NCBI GenBank assembly: GCA_963575745.1
Contig: CAUYUJ010019254.1
Coordinates: 1 to 64,000, forward strand
Source of the DNA: Prorocentrum cordatum
Taxonomy: Eukaryota; Sar; Dinophyceae; Prorocentrales; Prorocentraceae
DNA: 64,000 nt
Direction of reading: 5' to 3'
Part shown: in pieces, positions 54,696 to 64,000 of the stretch
Layout: each line of letters opens with the position of its first letter
Position numbering within the stretch: the first letter of the stretch is position 1
Translations under genes and position numbers: made by a program
Notes under the pieces: model-generated
The model's database searches: none
Told to the model about the DNA's origin: nothing
Seen by the model: the letters and a program-made list of their open reading frames with translations, nothing else

Positions 54696-55744
54696 CAGGG
54701 TCTGAAGCCTCCTGGGCGCATTCCTTAACGAAGGCCTCCACCGTAAGCGAGCAAGCCTCCTGGGGCCACTGGTGCCAGCACAGATGCGACTGCCGAATCC
54801 TGTGGCAGCCTGTGAGCGCACGGCGTGCATCCATCCCCCGCCCATGCCGACTCCCTGGGGCGCACTGCCCCAAGGGCACCCCAGAACGCCAAGCGGACCC
54901 CTCTCAGGCCCCCGCCAAAAGGGCCGGATGATTCTGGCCACTCCCTCGGGGCGTCGCCGTGGGGGAATGGCGATCTATGCGGAGGGCTCTGGGGGCCTGG
55001 AAGATGGGAACGACAGACGCCCAGACTTCGCTAAACCCTGAGAGCGTACAATACGCGCCCAGAGCGACGCTGGAGGCAGGGCGGAACGAGGCTGCGAAAG
55101 AAGATGGTCACCATGACTAGGATCTGACACGGTCACTTTCTTCAACACACACACCACGACGACGACCACACGTCCTCAGTGAAGCTCGCACTGTATCTGT
55201 CGGACCCTGGTTCCATCCACTACTCTCTGAGCATGAAGTCGAATGGCCTCAGCTGACCAAGCGCTGTCGGCCAATGACTCAGACACGAAATTAACTCTTC
55301 GTATGGTCTGTCGGAAGAGGAGGTGGAGGAGGAGGAGGAGGAGGCGGAGGAAGGGAAGGTTGAGAAGAAAAAGAGCATGGCCCACGAGGCCTTAGAAGGT
55401 TCCAGCACCCCAACAGGATGGTCCAGGAAGACTCAGGAGGCCCCGCGAATGGGGATGTTGAAGGAGTGAAGGATTGCATGGGGGGGGGGAGAGGGGGGGG
55501 AGGGAGGGGGGGAAGGCAAGCTAGGTGCGCTCGCGTCATATCTGACATCCTACCCTCCCTCCCATCCCTTACTATGGCGCAGATCCCCTCTCTACTCGCA
55601 CAGTCGGATGTCGAGCAGGGTAATGATCCCGAAAGGGCACGTGATGCATTGTAAAACACGGCGTGGCATGGCGTAGAAGAGCACCGCAAAGCGTAGTATC
55701 AACCTAGCATTGCATTGCATGCCGTGGCATGGCACGGGAAATGA
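54696..55744. other. No recognisable gene; short GGA run
   Basis: A GGA run at 55317-55352 and a G-run near 55480-55520. Frames conflict between strands and no motif is recognised. Confidence 0.4.
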
Positions 55745-56330
55745 CGCCAGCGCTGCAGCGGGGGCGCGAGCCCAAACGAGCGGAAGCGCGGAAATGAGGC
55801 CAGCGCTGCAGCGGGAGCACGATTCGGAACGAGCGGAAGCACGCCGGAATCGGCCCGGGAGGCTTCCCGGGCGCCAGAAGCAGGATTTCAGCATTTTCAA
55901 AAGAACAATGTGTATTGGAATGGCCTTTTTCGGCGCCGCCTCGGAACTCGATTCGTCGGCGCCAGCCGGAACCGGCTCCGGACCCGGCCCGGGCGCTGGC
56001 CCGGGCGTGGGCTCGGGCGTCCGGCCCGGGCGCCGGCTCGGGCGCCGGCCCGGGCGTCGAAATCGGCCCGGGAAGCCTCCCGGGCGCCAGAAGCAGAAAT
56101 TCAGCATTTTGAAAAGAAAAATGTGTATTGGAATGGCCTTTTTTCGGCGCCGCCTCGGAACTCGATTTTCCGGCGCCGGCCGAAACCGGCTCCGGACGCC
56201 GGCCCGGGCGCCGGCCTGGGCGCCAGCTCGGGCGTGCAGCCCGGGCGCTGGCGGAAATGATGCCAGCGCTGCAGCGGGAGCACGATTCGGAACGAGCGGG
56301 GCCCGAAAATGAGGCCGGCGCCTCAGCGAG
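55745..56330. repeat. Tandem ~200-bp GC-rich unit and CAGCGCTGCAGCGGGAGCA repeats
   Basis: GCCTCCCGGGCGCCAGAAGC (variant at 55859, 56066), ATTCAGCATTTT with GTGTATTGGAATGGCC, and CGGCGCCGCCTCGGAACTCG recur about 202 bp apart. Strings of GGCCCGGGCGCC follow each. The flanks share AGCGCTGCAGCGGGAGCACG (55801, 56263) and a third variant at 55750. Confidence 0.8.
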
Positions 56331-56439
56331 AGCAGCATTTTGGAAACAATGCAAGCGAAAACCCAACTCCTGGGAAACCTGCGTGTAAAAAACCATACGC
56401 GGGGGGGGTCGGCTACTCCCATTCCGTCATCAGGGGAAG

Positions 56440-57310
56440 AGGGAGAGTAGTATTCATATTGAGTAATTGTAGAACAGAGGGAAGGACGGTTGGAGGTGAG
56501 GCAAGGGGGTAGGAAATATGAAAGTGAGGGAAGGGGAAAATGGGTGGGGGAAGCAAAGGTGAAGGAAGGATGGGGATTGAAGCATGGAAGGGAGGAAATG
56601 GAAGAAGGAATGGTGCAGAGGAGAGGGATGGAGAGACAGAGGGCGGGGGGGCGAGGAAGGATGGAGGGTGCAATGGAGAGGGGGGGAGGAACGGAGGAAG
56701 GGGAAGGGACATAGGGGGTGGGGAGGGAGGGGGAGCGAGAGGATGCAGGGAGGGGGTGGAATTAAGGGTGGGCGGGAGGAAGGAGAGAGGGGAGTCAGGG
56801 AGGGAAGGCGGGAGGGAGTCCTCCAGGACCCCCCCCTGGAATCTCCAAGAGCAGCTTAGAAGCCTCTGGAATATCTCGAGAGCTGGGTCTCCTCGTCCTC
56901 GCCCTCGTCGTCCGCCTCCTCTTCTTGGCGGAGGGGGGCAGGGAGAGGTCGTCAGGTCGTCGCTGTCGTCGCCGCCACCCTCGTCGCCGTCGTCGTCGTG
57001 CCTGATGTCGCCGTCGTGGTCCTCGCCCTCGTCGCCCTCGTCGCCTTCGTCGTCGTGGCCGCGGGCGGGGGCCCGTCCTGACGGCGTGGGGCCGCACTTA
57101 CGCGTCTGGGACGAACTGCTGCTGAAAACCGAGTCCAGCGGCCCGAAGCGCCCCTCCGCCCGTGGCTGCTGGGGGGGGCTGAGGGCTGGAGGAGGTGGGC
57201 GAGGAGGAGGAGGAGGAGGAGGAGGAGGAGACGGAGGACAACGAAAGGGATGACGATAGGAGGAGGAGGAGGAGGAGGAGGAGGAGGAGGAGGAGGAGGC
57301 AGAAGGGATA
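56440..57310. repeat. Purine-rich GGGA/GGA tract, GTC repeats and GGA run
   Basis: An irregular purine-rich strand (56440-56830), a CGTCGTCG/CCTCGTCG section (56890-57065) and GGA repeats (57193-57300). No gene is supported. Confidence 0.75.
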
Positions 57311-57798
57311 TCACGTCGCGCGCCCAAGGAAGAGTGCCGATGTCAAGCAAAAAAGAGGCGTAATGGGAGTGGTGCACGTGACGTGTGCACGTCCGATTCC
57401 TGCCACGCCTCTTGCAAAGTCGACGAACAAGTCAACGCTAGAGTGAACGACAAACCATGATTTGGTCGCTGCTGGGTATAACTAGAGCCCCGCTGGGGTT
57501 TGCTAGGGACTGAACGCAAAGTGGATGGGAGTATGTTGTAACGAGAAGTAAGAGCAGGAGGATGAACATAGCCCAGCGCAGGAAGAAGAGAACATAACCA
57601 ACAAGAGTTCACGCCACAAGCGGGCGAGTCTTGCGGGAGGCAAAAGAGGGAAGAGGGAGGGGCAATACTTTGGGGGGGCTGGAGCCGAGAGGGTTTCAAT
57701 ACGCCTCAGGATGCTTCAGAAGGTCCAGGTCACGCTCCGATGCACTTGCGCAGATCCAAGCTGGGACACCCAGCGCATGCACTGTCTTTATTCCAATA
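57311..57798. other. No recognisable gene
   Basis: Anonymous sequence. The minus-strand frame at 57343-57699 has no motif I recognise. Confidence 0.4.
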
Positions 57799-57981
57799 CA
57801 GTCAACCCGCATCATCAGGACGCACGATGAGGATGCAAGGGCCTGGGGAGGGCCTTTCGAAGCCTTTCGAGCGGGGCCCAGCCAGCGAAAGTGGCCGAGC
57901 ACGGGCCGCAGGGGCAAGGATGCAAGGGTGCAGCTTGGGAAGAATGCCCACCCGTGGCGCCCGTGGAGCCAGGCTTGGCCG
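57799..57981. mobile_element. Mariner-type MITE, family B, copy D
   Basis: The left end CAGTCAACCCGCATCATCAG is intact and preceded by TA (57797-57798). Internal AGGATGCAAGGGCCTGG and AGCGGGGCCCAGCCAGCGAA match the family. The right end has decayed (GGCTTGGCCG), so the exact border is uncertain. Confidence 0.65.
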
Positions 57982-58430
57982 TCGCAGCGCGTGCGGCACA
58001 CCGAGGCCGATCCCTCCTCAGACCACGCCGAGGAAGGAGACGTGGCCGACCCCCCGTGCGAGCCCCGCCTCGCCACACCTGCGGCGCCCACCCGCGGAGG
58101 GCGACGACGGTCCCGGGCTCCGGAGAAGGCGCGGGGTGCCCAGAAGCCGCGGCCGAGGAGGAGGAGGAGGAGGAGGAGGAGGAGGATGGGAGGAGGAGGA
58201 GGAGGAGAGGAGGAGGAGGAGGAGGAGGAGGAGGAGGAGGAGGAGGAGGAGGAGGAGGAGGAGGCCTCGTGGCCCCCCGCTGCTCCGAGGGCACGGAGGC
58301 CGACCCCGGGTGCGGCAGGACTCCTCCGGAGCCGGGGGGGCCCCAATGGCCCCGGAGCGTGCAGGCTTGCGCCTGGCGTGCGCGCTGCCGCCAGGTTCAC
58401 AGCCACGACTCCTCCACGTCCACGACCCCT
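57982..58430. repeat. GGA repeat within GC-rich sequence
   Basis: GGA run at 58158-58265 with GC-rich anonymous flanks. Confidence 0.85.
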
Positions 58431-58762
58431 CGGCCTCCTCCTCCTCCTCCTCCTCCTCCTCCTCCTCCTGCTCCTCCTGCTCTCCTGGCTCCTCCTCCTC
58501 CTCCTCCTCCTCCCTCCTCCTCCTCCTCCTCCTCCTCCTCCTCTCCGCCTCCGCCTCCTCCCTCTCCCTCCTCCTCCTCCTCCTCCTCCTCCTCCTCCTC
58601 CTCCTCCTCCTCCTCCTCCGCTTCCTCCTCCTCCGCCTCCTCCTCCTCCATCATCACCGCTACCAACACCACCACCAAATGATCATCAGCAGCACCATCA
58701 TTATCATCACCATCATCGCCACCATAATGATATTAAGAATAATCAGAATTATAATGATGATG

Positions 58763-58814
<52 letters not shown>

Positions 58815-58847
58815 GTAGTACCGTCGTCGTTATCATCATCAGCACCG

Positions 58848-58880
<33 letters not shown>

Positions 58881-58983
58881 GCAGCAGCATCATCATTTGC
58901 TTCATCATCAGCTTCATCATCAGCATCAGCATCAGCATCAGCATCATCATCAGCATCAGCATCAGCATCAGCATCAGCATCAA

Positions 58984-59058
<75 letters not shown>

Positions 59059-59102
59059 TATTCGCATCAACATCATCACCACCAGCATCATCATCAGTAC
59101 CG

Positions 59103-59141
<39 letters not shown>

Positions 59142-59425
59142 GCAACAACATCATCACCACCACCATCATCACAATCACCGTCATCATCATCAGCAGCATC
59201 ATCATCATAATCATCATCAGCATCATCATCAGCATCATTATCGTCATCATCATATTCATCATCACCATCATTACCACCATCATCACCACCATCATCATCG
59301 TCACCGTCATCGTCACCATCGTCGTCGTCATCATCGTCGTCGTCATCGCCATCATCGTCGTCGTTGTCATCATAATTGTCAGATTCGTCGTCATCGTCAT
59401 CATCGTCATCGTCATCATCATCATC

Positions 59426-59471
<46 letters not shown>

Positions 59472-59495
59472 CTACCATCGCCACCACCACCATCG
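58431..59495. repeat. TCC repeat followed by ~830-bp CAT repeat
   Basis: TCC (58431-58650) gives way to CAT/CAG/CAC triplets (58655-59495). Sub-blocks such as CATCAGCATCAG (58918-58985) alternate with pure CAT (58985-59055). Confidence 0.95.
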
Positions 59496-60275
59496 TCATA
59501 ACTATCATGATTGGGCGCATCATTATCGTCATCACCACCACCAACACCATCATCTCAAACATAATTATTTGCATCATCGGCATCGCCATCATTATCAAAC
59601 GACATCGAACGTATCAACACTCGTCGTCTCCACGACCATCACCACCGTCGTCCTGGTCGTCAACATCGTCGTCCCCTCGCCCCGATGGTGTCCTTGCTGG
59701 GCGTCCTCTGCCCACAGACGGAGATGGTCCCGGACCTGTCCGACTCGAGAGTCTCGGTGGGCTGGAAGTCGACGGGCTGGACCGACATCTCCCCCTGGCC
59801 AGAAAAAGGGAGAGACCCGCGAGAGAGAGAGAGAGCAGGGAAAGAGAGAGAGAGAGAGAGAAACAAAAAAGAGTGAGAGAGAAGAGGCGACGGGGAGATG
59901 AGAAGAAAGAAGGCAGACGAGGGAAGCAGAACGGAAGGAGAGGGAAAGAGACAAGATGGAGGGTGGAGCGTAAGGACGACCCCCTACCGTGAGGCGAGAA
60001 AATACTCCAGAAAAGGAAGGACAGAAGCAGCAGACCCTCCTCCTCCGTTCCCACAATACCGAAACCTACATCGCCGTTGCCTACATCGCCGTTAGCCCGT
60101 CTGCAGGCGCTGCGGGGGCACAGGCCAGGGGGGACATCCCCTGAGAGTTCAGTCGTCGTCGTCGTCGTCGTCATCGTCGTCATCATTGTCGTCGTCGTCG
60201 CTGTCGTCGTTTCACGTTGGCCCGGCGCCATTGCTCCCCCCCGCGTCGCCGGCCTGGCGGGGGGCGAGGCGGGAA
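59496..60275. other. No recognisable gene; (GA)n and GTC runs
   Basis: A GAGA run at 59818-59882 and GTC/GTCATC triplets at 60148-60212. No coding sequence is supported. Confidence 0.5.
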
Positions 60276-60398
60276 GAAACCCAACCCTGAGACCCCAGGA
60301 CGTACATCGATATTTGGTGCGGGAACATCACGCTTTCCATCGCAAATCCATCGAAACCATCGAAACCCAGGGCACCCTGGAGGCAAGCAGGATGTTTC
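60276..60398. repeat. 124-bp dispersed repeat, copy 2
   Basis: Starts GAAACCCAACCCTGAGACCC and ends CAGGATGTTTC. It aligns with 8831-8954 with an almost equal length and scattered substitutions. Confidence 0.55.
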
Positions 60399-61250
60399 AC
60401 AATGACAGCGGCAGGCGCTTCGCCGAGATTGCTGTTGTGGCGGGGGTAGGGTCCGAGAATGAATCCGAGTGGGCCGCCGAATTCCCCAGCGATTTCCTCC
60501 GCCGTGTGTACGTGTGTGTGTGTGTGTGTGTGTGCGTGTGTGTGTGTGAGCGTCGTACACAGAATCCACAAATTTCTCCGCGGGGCGCGCCGCCCAAGCG
60601 GTGATGGGGTCTGATAACTTCACAAGCGGGTTCCCCCGAGAAGTTGCCCAAACGGTGGTTGAGGGACGTACATCCGCACGCCCCCCACACTTTAGACATC
60701 CACACGCCGCCCCTATTTCGGAAGATAGCCCGCGCCGTCGCGCCGCGCGCATCAAGTTTCCAGCGCGCCTACACAAAGGGAGGGCATATACATGTCGGTG
60801 TGGGGACTCTCCCTGGAGACGTCCTCATATGTTATGTTTTTTGTGGCCCGAATGTTTAGGTTGTGCGGGGGCTACACGGGTAGCTCCTTTTCAAACTAGG
60901 ATCTCGCTGGGCACTTCTTCGAATTGTGTGAGAATGCTCCTCGGCGCGATTCTGGCTCAAGAGCACTCCTATGGCTCAAGTGAGGAATTCAAGGCTCCAA
61001 ACACTGCTAAACAAGTTCCCCCTCCAGTTCTCACCTGCACGCACCTGCATACTTCCCTATCTTCTTACCTTCTCAAATTGCCATGGTCTCAATTGAGACT
61101 ACACTGCCTTCCAGCCTCAGGATTTTATCTCGCTCGCAGACGAGGCTCCCCGAGACACCACCGTGAGGAGAACGAGACGTTCGACAGCGTCTCCACAGCC
61201 CCTTACACGAGGTGGATGGGATCGACTCCGCCTCACCTCCCCGTCCAGAG
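60399..61250. other. Region upstream of the LINE; short (GT)n
   Basis: A GT run (60508-60548) and anonymous sequence. It includes the spliced-leader-like pair at 60948-60980. In the frame used by ORF1 a stop lies at 61164-61166, so ORF1 begins after that point. Confidence 0.4.
60948..60980 (+). other. Possible tandem spliced-leader 3' ends (weak)
   Basis: GATTCTGGCTCAAG (60948-60961) agrees with the spliced-leader end CATTTTGGCTCAAG at 12 of 14 bases, and ATGGCTCAAG (60971-60980) repeats its last nine bases 19 bp later. Both face the LINE, about 280 bp before its first ATG. Chance occurrence is possible. Confidence 0.3.
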
Positions 61251-61259
61251 ATGTATACC

Positions 61260-62204
61260 ATGGCGACGCCGAGCACTTCAAGAGATGCTTCTGCAAGTGC
61301 CATCACCATCGAAGCGATTACGAACGCTATGGAGAGCATGTTTGAGAAGAAGGTCAAGGAGAGGCTCGACCCGATGACGAAGTTAGTCGAGTCAATCACC
61401 AAGCGTATGGACAAGGTGGAGCTGAACGTGAAGAAAAATATGGGCGAGATGAGGCAGCGTATGGACACGTCCGAACGATCGGGCGGACCACAGGACATCA
61501 CCGAGAATATCCAGGAGATCGACACCGAAATCCACAGCTCGAGCGAGGCAATCGACCAGAGGAAGATGTATTTCGGCAAGACTGGCACTGCTCCACCATC
61601 GTGGAACAGCACTCCGAGAGCCGCGCCTACGGATGAGCGAAAGATCACTGCAGCGGCCAATGGCTTCACCGACATGGAGGAGGAGGAGGCGAACGAGTGA
61701 ATTCAAAATAAGCTTTGGGATTTCTGGGTACCTACGCCTGTAGATGTGTACTCCAAAGGGGAATTCACCGGCATCCTCTTCCTCAAGTTCCGTACGGAGG
61801 ACGAGAAGGAGCAGGCGATCAAGGCAAAAAGGGAGAATTTGTTGAAACACGGTGACAAAAAGATCAACATGTTCCCACACGCGCCTCCCGGTGACCAGAT
61901 CCCACAATCGTTTTTGTTTGCTCTCAAACGTTTATTGGCAGACTGGAGCTATGATCGGAAATGCGGGTGGGTTGGCATTCCGAGCAAAACTTTGCATGTC
62001 GGTGGAGAGCGGGTCATCAGCAAACGAATGGAGGGCATGGATCTCATCACGGATTTCGGGGAGGGCTGGGGTGATTTTCTTCGTTGCGAGGAGCTTGAGG
62101 AGATGGTGAAAACGGGCAAGGAGAAGCTGAAGACAAGCCTCACGCCGAAGAAGGGCAAAGGCAAGGGTAAGAACAATGCAGGGCGGGCGGGGAGCCCGGA
62201 ATAG
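61260..62204 (+). pseudogene. LINE ORF1: coiled coil plus RRM-like region, one in-frame stop
   Basis: The ATG at 61260 has a good context (CCATGG); another in-frame ATG lies at 61251. The first part encodes a charged coiled coil (TNAMESMFEKKVKERLDPM, RMDKVELNVKKNMGEM). A TGA at 61698-61700 interrupts the frame after EEEEANE. The same frame then continues (NKLWDFWVPTPVDVYSKGE, GILFLKFRTEDEKEQAIKAK), a pattern like an RNA-recognition fold, and ends in a Lys/Gly-rich basic tail (KGKGKGKNNAG) with a stop at 62202-62204. ORF1 proteins of LINEs bind the element RNA. The TGA indicates decay, unless it is read through. Confidence 0.65.
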
Positions 62205-62895
62205 GCACAGCACCGATCGAGTCAAGTTTCACCCCGTCCACGCGATGGGAAGCTGCACCTGGTCTGCAAGAGTGCGCGGCTCAATGGGCCGCACAAGCTT
62301 GCAGAATTGTTACTTGAATTAGCGACCCTGGATTGGAACATTATCCTATTCAGTGAGACTCGCGCGGAAAGCCAGACTGTCGAGCTGGAGGGCGGACATC
62401 GCTTATATCTAGTGGAGAGTATATTGCATCAGGCGTTGGAGTGTCGATACATGCACGTTTGGTGGGCAGCACTCGTTCGACGCATGTTGTTTCAGATCGA
62501 GTGCTCCGTGTTGACCTAGAACTGGCCCAACGGAAGATTCCATGTTGCATCCAGAAACAGTTTTGGAACAAGCTTACGAGCAAGTTCACAGAACCTTGAC
62601 ACATGCAACTGATAACGGATACGCTATCGTAGTAGGGGGCGATTTCAACACACAATGGGGGGTTGGAGAGCGTGGCCAGAAGATGCCTGAGATGGCGTCC
62701 GCATTCAACCTGTCGATTGTCGATGGTGACGGGAACAGCCGAGATGAGAACAGTTGAACTTTCAGGAGCAATTTGGGCAAGCTGATAAGAATCGATGTAA
62801 TTTTTGCGTTCACGTACATCCGCAAAGTGACTTGGGTTATGTCGCAATATTTGGATATGAGGTCGGACCATCGCGCTTTACACGTAGAGCTTGAT
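62205..62895 (+). pseudogene. LINE endonuclease (APE/EEP) domain, frameshifted
   Basis: Immediately after the ORF1 stop, and in the same frame, the sequence reads LVCKSARLNGPHKLAELLLE then DWNIILFSETRAE, the start of an APE-type endonuclease with its catalytic Glu. The frame is lost near 62440-62450 and a second frame carries VVSDRVLRVDLELAQRKIP. A third (62542-62757) carries AIVVGGDFNTQWG. A TGA at 62755-62757 stands where related proteins usually have tryptophan. The frame then continues with LIRIDVIF and SDHRALHVE, the terminal catalytic His motif. All core motifs (SETR, GGDFN, SDH) are recognisable but no single frame holds them, so this copy is inactive. Confidence 0.75.
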
Positions 62896-64000
62896 GTCGG
62901 GAAGGGCAAGCGCCGACAAACCAAGAGGCGAAGATCATCGATGCGAGGTTGGAGTCCGTTTGAAAACGATGGTGTTTTTCAGGAGGCTTTGGACGAGAAG
63001 CTCAACCAGCACGCACCGTCGTCACTCTTCGAAGCGGAGACTATACTGTTCGACACTGCGGCGGCTCATGGGGGAGGAGCTTGCAGCAAACGACGGCGAT
63101 TCAATGACCAGCCATGGGACTCACCTCACTTTCAACATCTCTTGCAACAGAGGCGCCAGGCACGTGATCCCCACAAGCGGACGGAACTTTCAATGACCAT
63201 TCAACGGCATATCCGCGGGGAGCTCCGGAAGCAGAAGAGCCAACGATTCCAAGCTATTCTGGATGAGTTCATCGAGCTTGACTGGATCAACGACGCAAGG
63301 AAACTACCAGCATGCTCGTCTACAGTTGGATCCGGCGCGCAGGCTGGAACAGAGGATTTTGCCAACTACTTGGAGGGAATCTTCAAAACTGATTGGTCAT
63401 ACACTTGTGGATCAGCTTCTACGTACCTGCAATGTATATTGGACAGCTGCTCTACCAAAATACCTCCTATCACGATGTGGGAGCTTCGACGTGCGCTCAA
63501 ATCGATGAAGCTTCGAAGGGGCTCGGACGAGTTCGGGGTCGTCGCGGAGATGTTCAGGAAGTCTTCTCACAAGTTCATGGCCTTACTACTCCACTTGTTC
63601 TCACAAATTCATGGCTTTGCTACTCCACTTGTTCAATAAGATGTTGCATGAGAGCGCCATTGATCCGACCTGGAGGGATACATTGCTTTGGATGCTCCCG
63701 AAGGCAGGCGATCTCAGCTTGCCGCAGAATTGGAGCCCAATCGCAATTTTGAAACTAACAAATAAATTGTTTGCACGCTTGCTCTATCACCGCATTGGTG
63801 GGGTGTCGGATGCACAACGATCCGCAGACCAAGTTGGATTCCGGACTAAGCGATCTGTCGACGACGCTTTCATTGTATTCGAACTGCATGTGGCAAGTGT
63901 TTGGGATGGAATGTGCCTCTTTGGTGCTTGAGTCTGGACTTGAACAAAGCATTCGATCGAATTGCATTCCAACCGCTGCTTGAGCCCCTACGGAACCAAG
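62896..64000 (+). pseudogene. LINE linker and reverse transcriptase start, truncated by the window
   Basis: A charged linker (RRQARDPHKRTELSMTIQRH, LRRALKSMKLRRGSDEFGVV) leads into reverse transcriptase fingers: DTLLWMLPKAGDLSLPQNWS, PIAILKLTNKLFARLLYHRI, then QVGFRTKRSVDDAFIVFEL, and finally SLDLNKAFDRI with the first catalytic Asp near 63936. A 34-bp direct duplication (63572-63605 and 63606-63639, TCTCACAARTTCATGGC…) shifts the frame, and a further one-base loss is needed near 63909. The YxDD motif lies beyond the window. The arrangement ORF1, endonuclease, reverse transcriptase identifies a non-LTR retrotransposon. Confidence 0.8.

Noticed and set aside
57740-59992. A 750-codon plus-strand frame
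   Set aside because: It crosses GGA, TCC and CAT tracts, and the non-repetitive part matches no domain.

Overview
The window looks like nuclear DNA of a dinoflagellate. Four things point that way: a near-perfect relict of the dinoflagellate spliced leader on the minus strand (27766-27786); a LINE-type non-LTR retrotransposon at the right end; a long intronless gene for an endonuclease/exonuclease/phosphatase-fold (EEP) protein that contains GASQPA-type peptides; and GC-rich DNA packed with simple repeats and few genes. The species cannot be named from the sequence. There are no bacterial operons, rRNA genes or CRISPR arrays. Most long open frames in the window are by-products of triplet repeats.

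Layout. 1-6.3 kb: degenerate 35-bp repeats, a GGAACC satellite, TCC/GGA blocks, one MITE (3812-3978) and 1.2 kb of CAT repeat. 6.3-10.4 kb: an array of ~80-bp units, then decayed sequence with one mariner-like MITE. 10.4-19.5 kb: nested duplications in both orientations, GCTAT/GCTAA pentanucleotide arrays, a CCAAGAGG satellite, AGT repeats, two short elements with tRNA-type A and B boxes, and 61-bp and GCATGTGC arrays. 19.5-24 kb: anonymous DNA, a second mariner-like MITE and a CA-rich block of about 900 bp. 24.2-27.8 kb: a minus-strand retroelement remnant, with a MITE touching its 3' end and the spliced-leader relict at its 5' end. 28-33 kb: repeats, a GATC-rich block and a 658-bp palindrome. 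33.4-37.1 kb: pieces of one minus-strand gene of unknown function, probably several exons. 38.8-39.5 kb: a second frameshifted unknown gene. 41.5-44.1 kb: repeats. 44.1-49.7 kb: the most gene-like segment, with two minus-strand open genes (356 and 728 codons) separated by a duplicated block. 49.8-60.4 kb: 73-bp satellites and long triplet repeats. 61.2-64 kb: the broken LINE, which runs off the window.

The most unusual feature is a roughly 20-bp sequence (core GCAGGCTGAGAAGCACCGC on the plus strand) that occurs about 21 times between 44.4 and 49.6 kb, always in the same orientation. It lies in-frame inside both genes, where it encodes GASQPA or GAAQPA, and also in the non-coding DNA around them. 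It looks like a very small sequence that spreads through exons and spacers alike. Three MITE families, the two pol III-type elements, the LINE and the relict spliced leader together show a region shaped by transposition and by reinsertion of trans-spliced RNA. The genes show no shared pathway.
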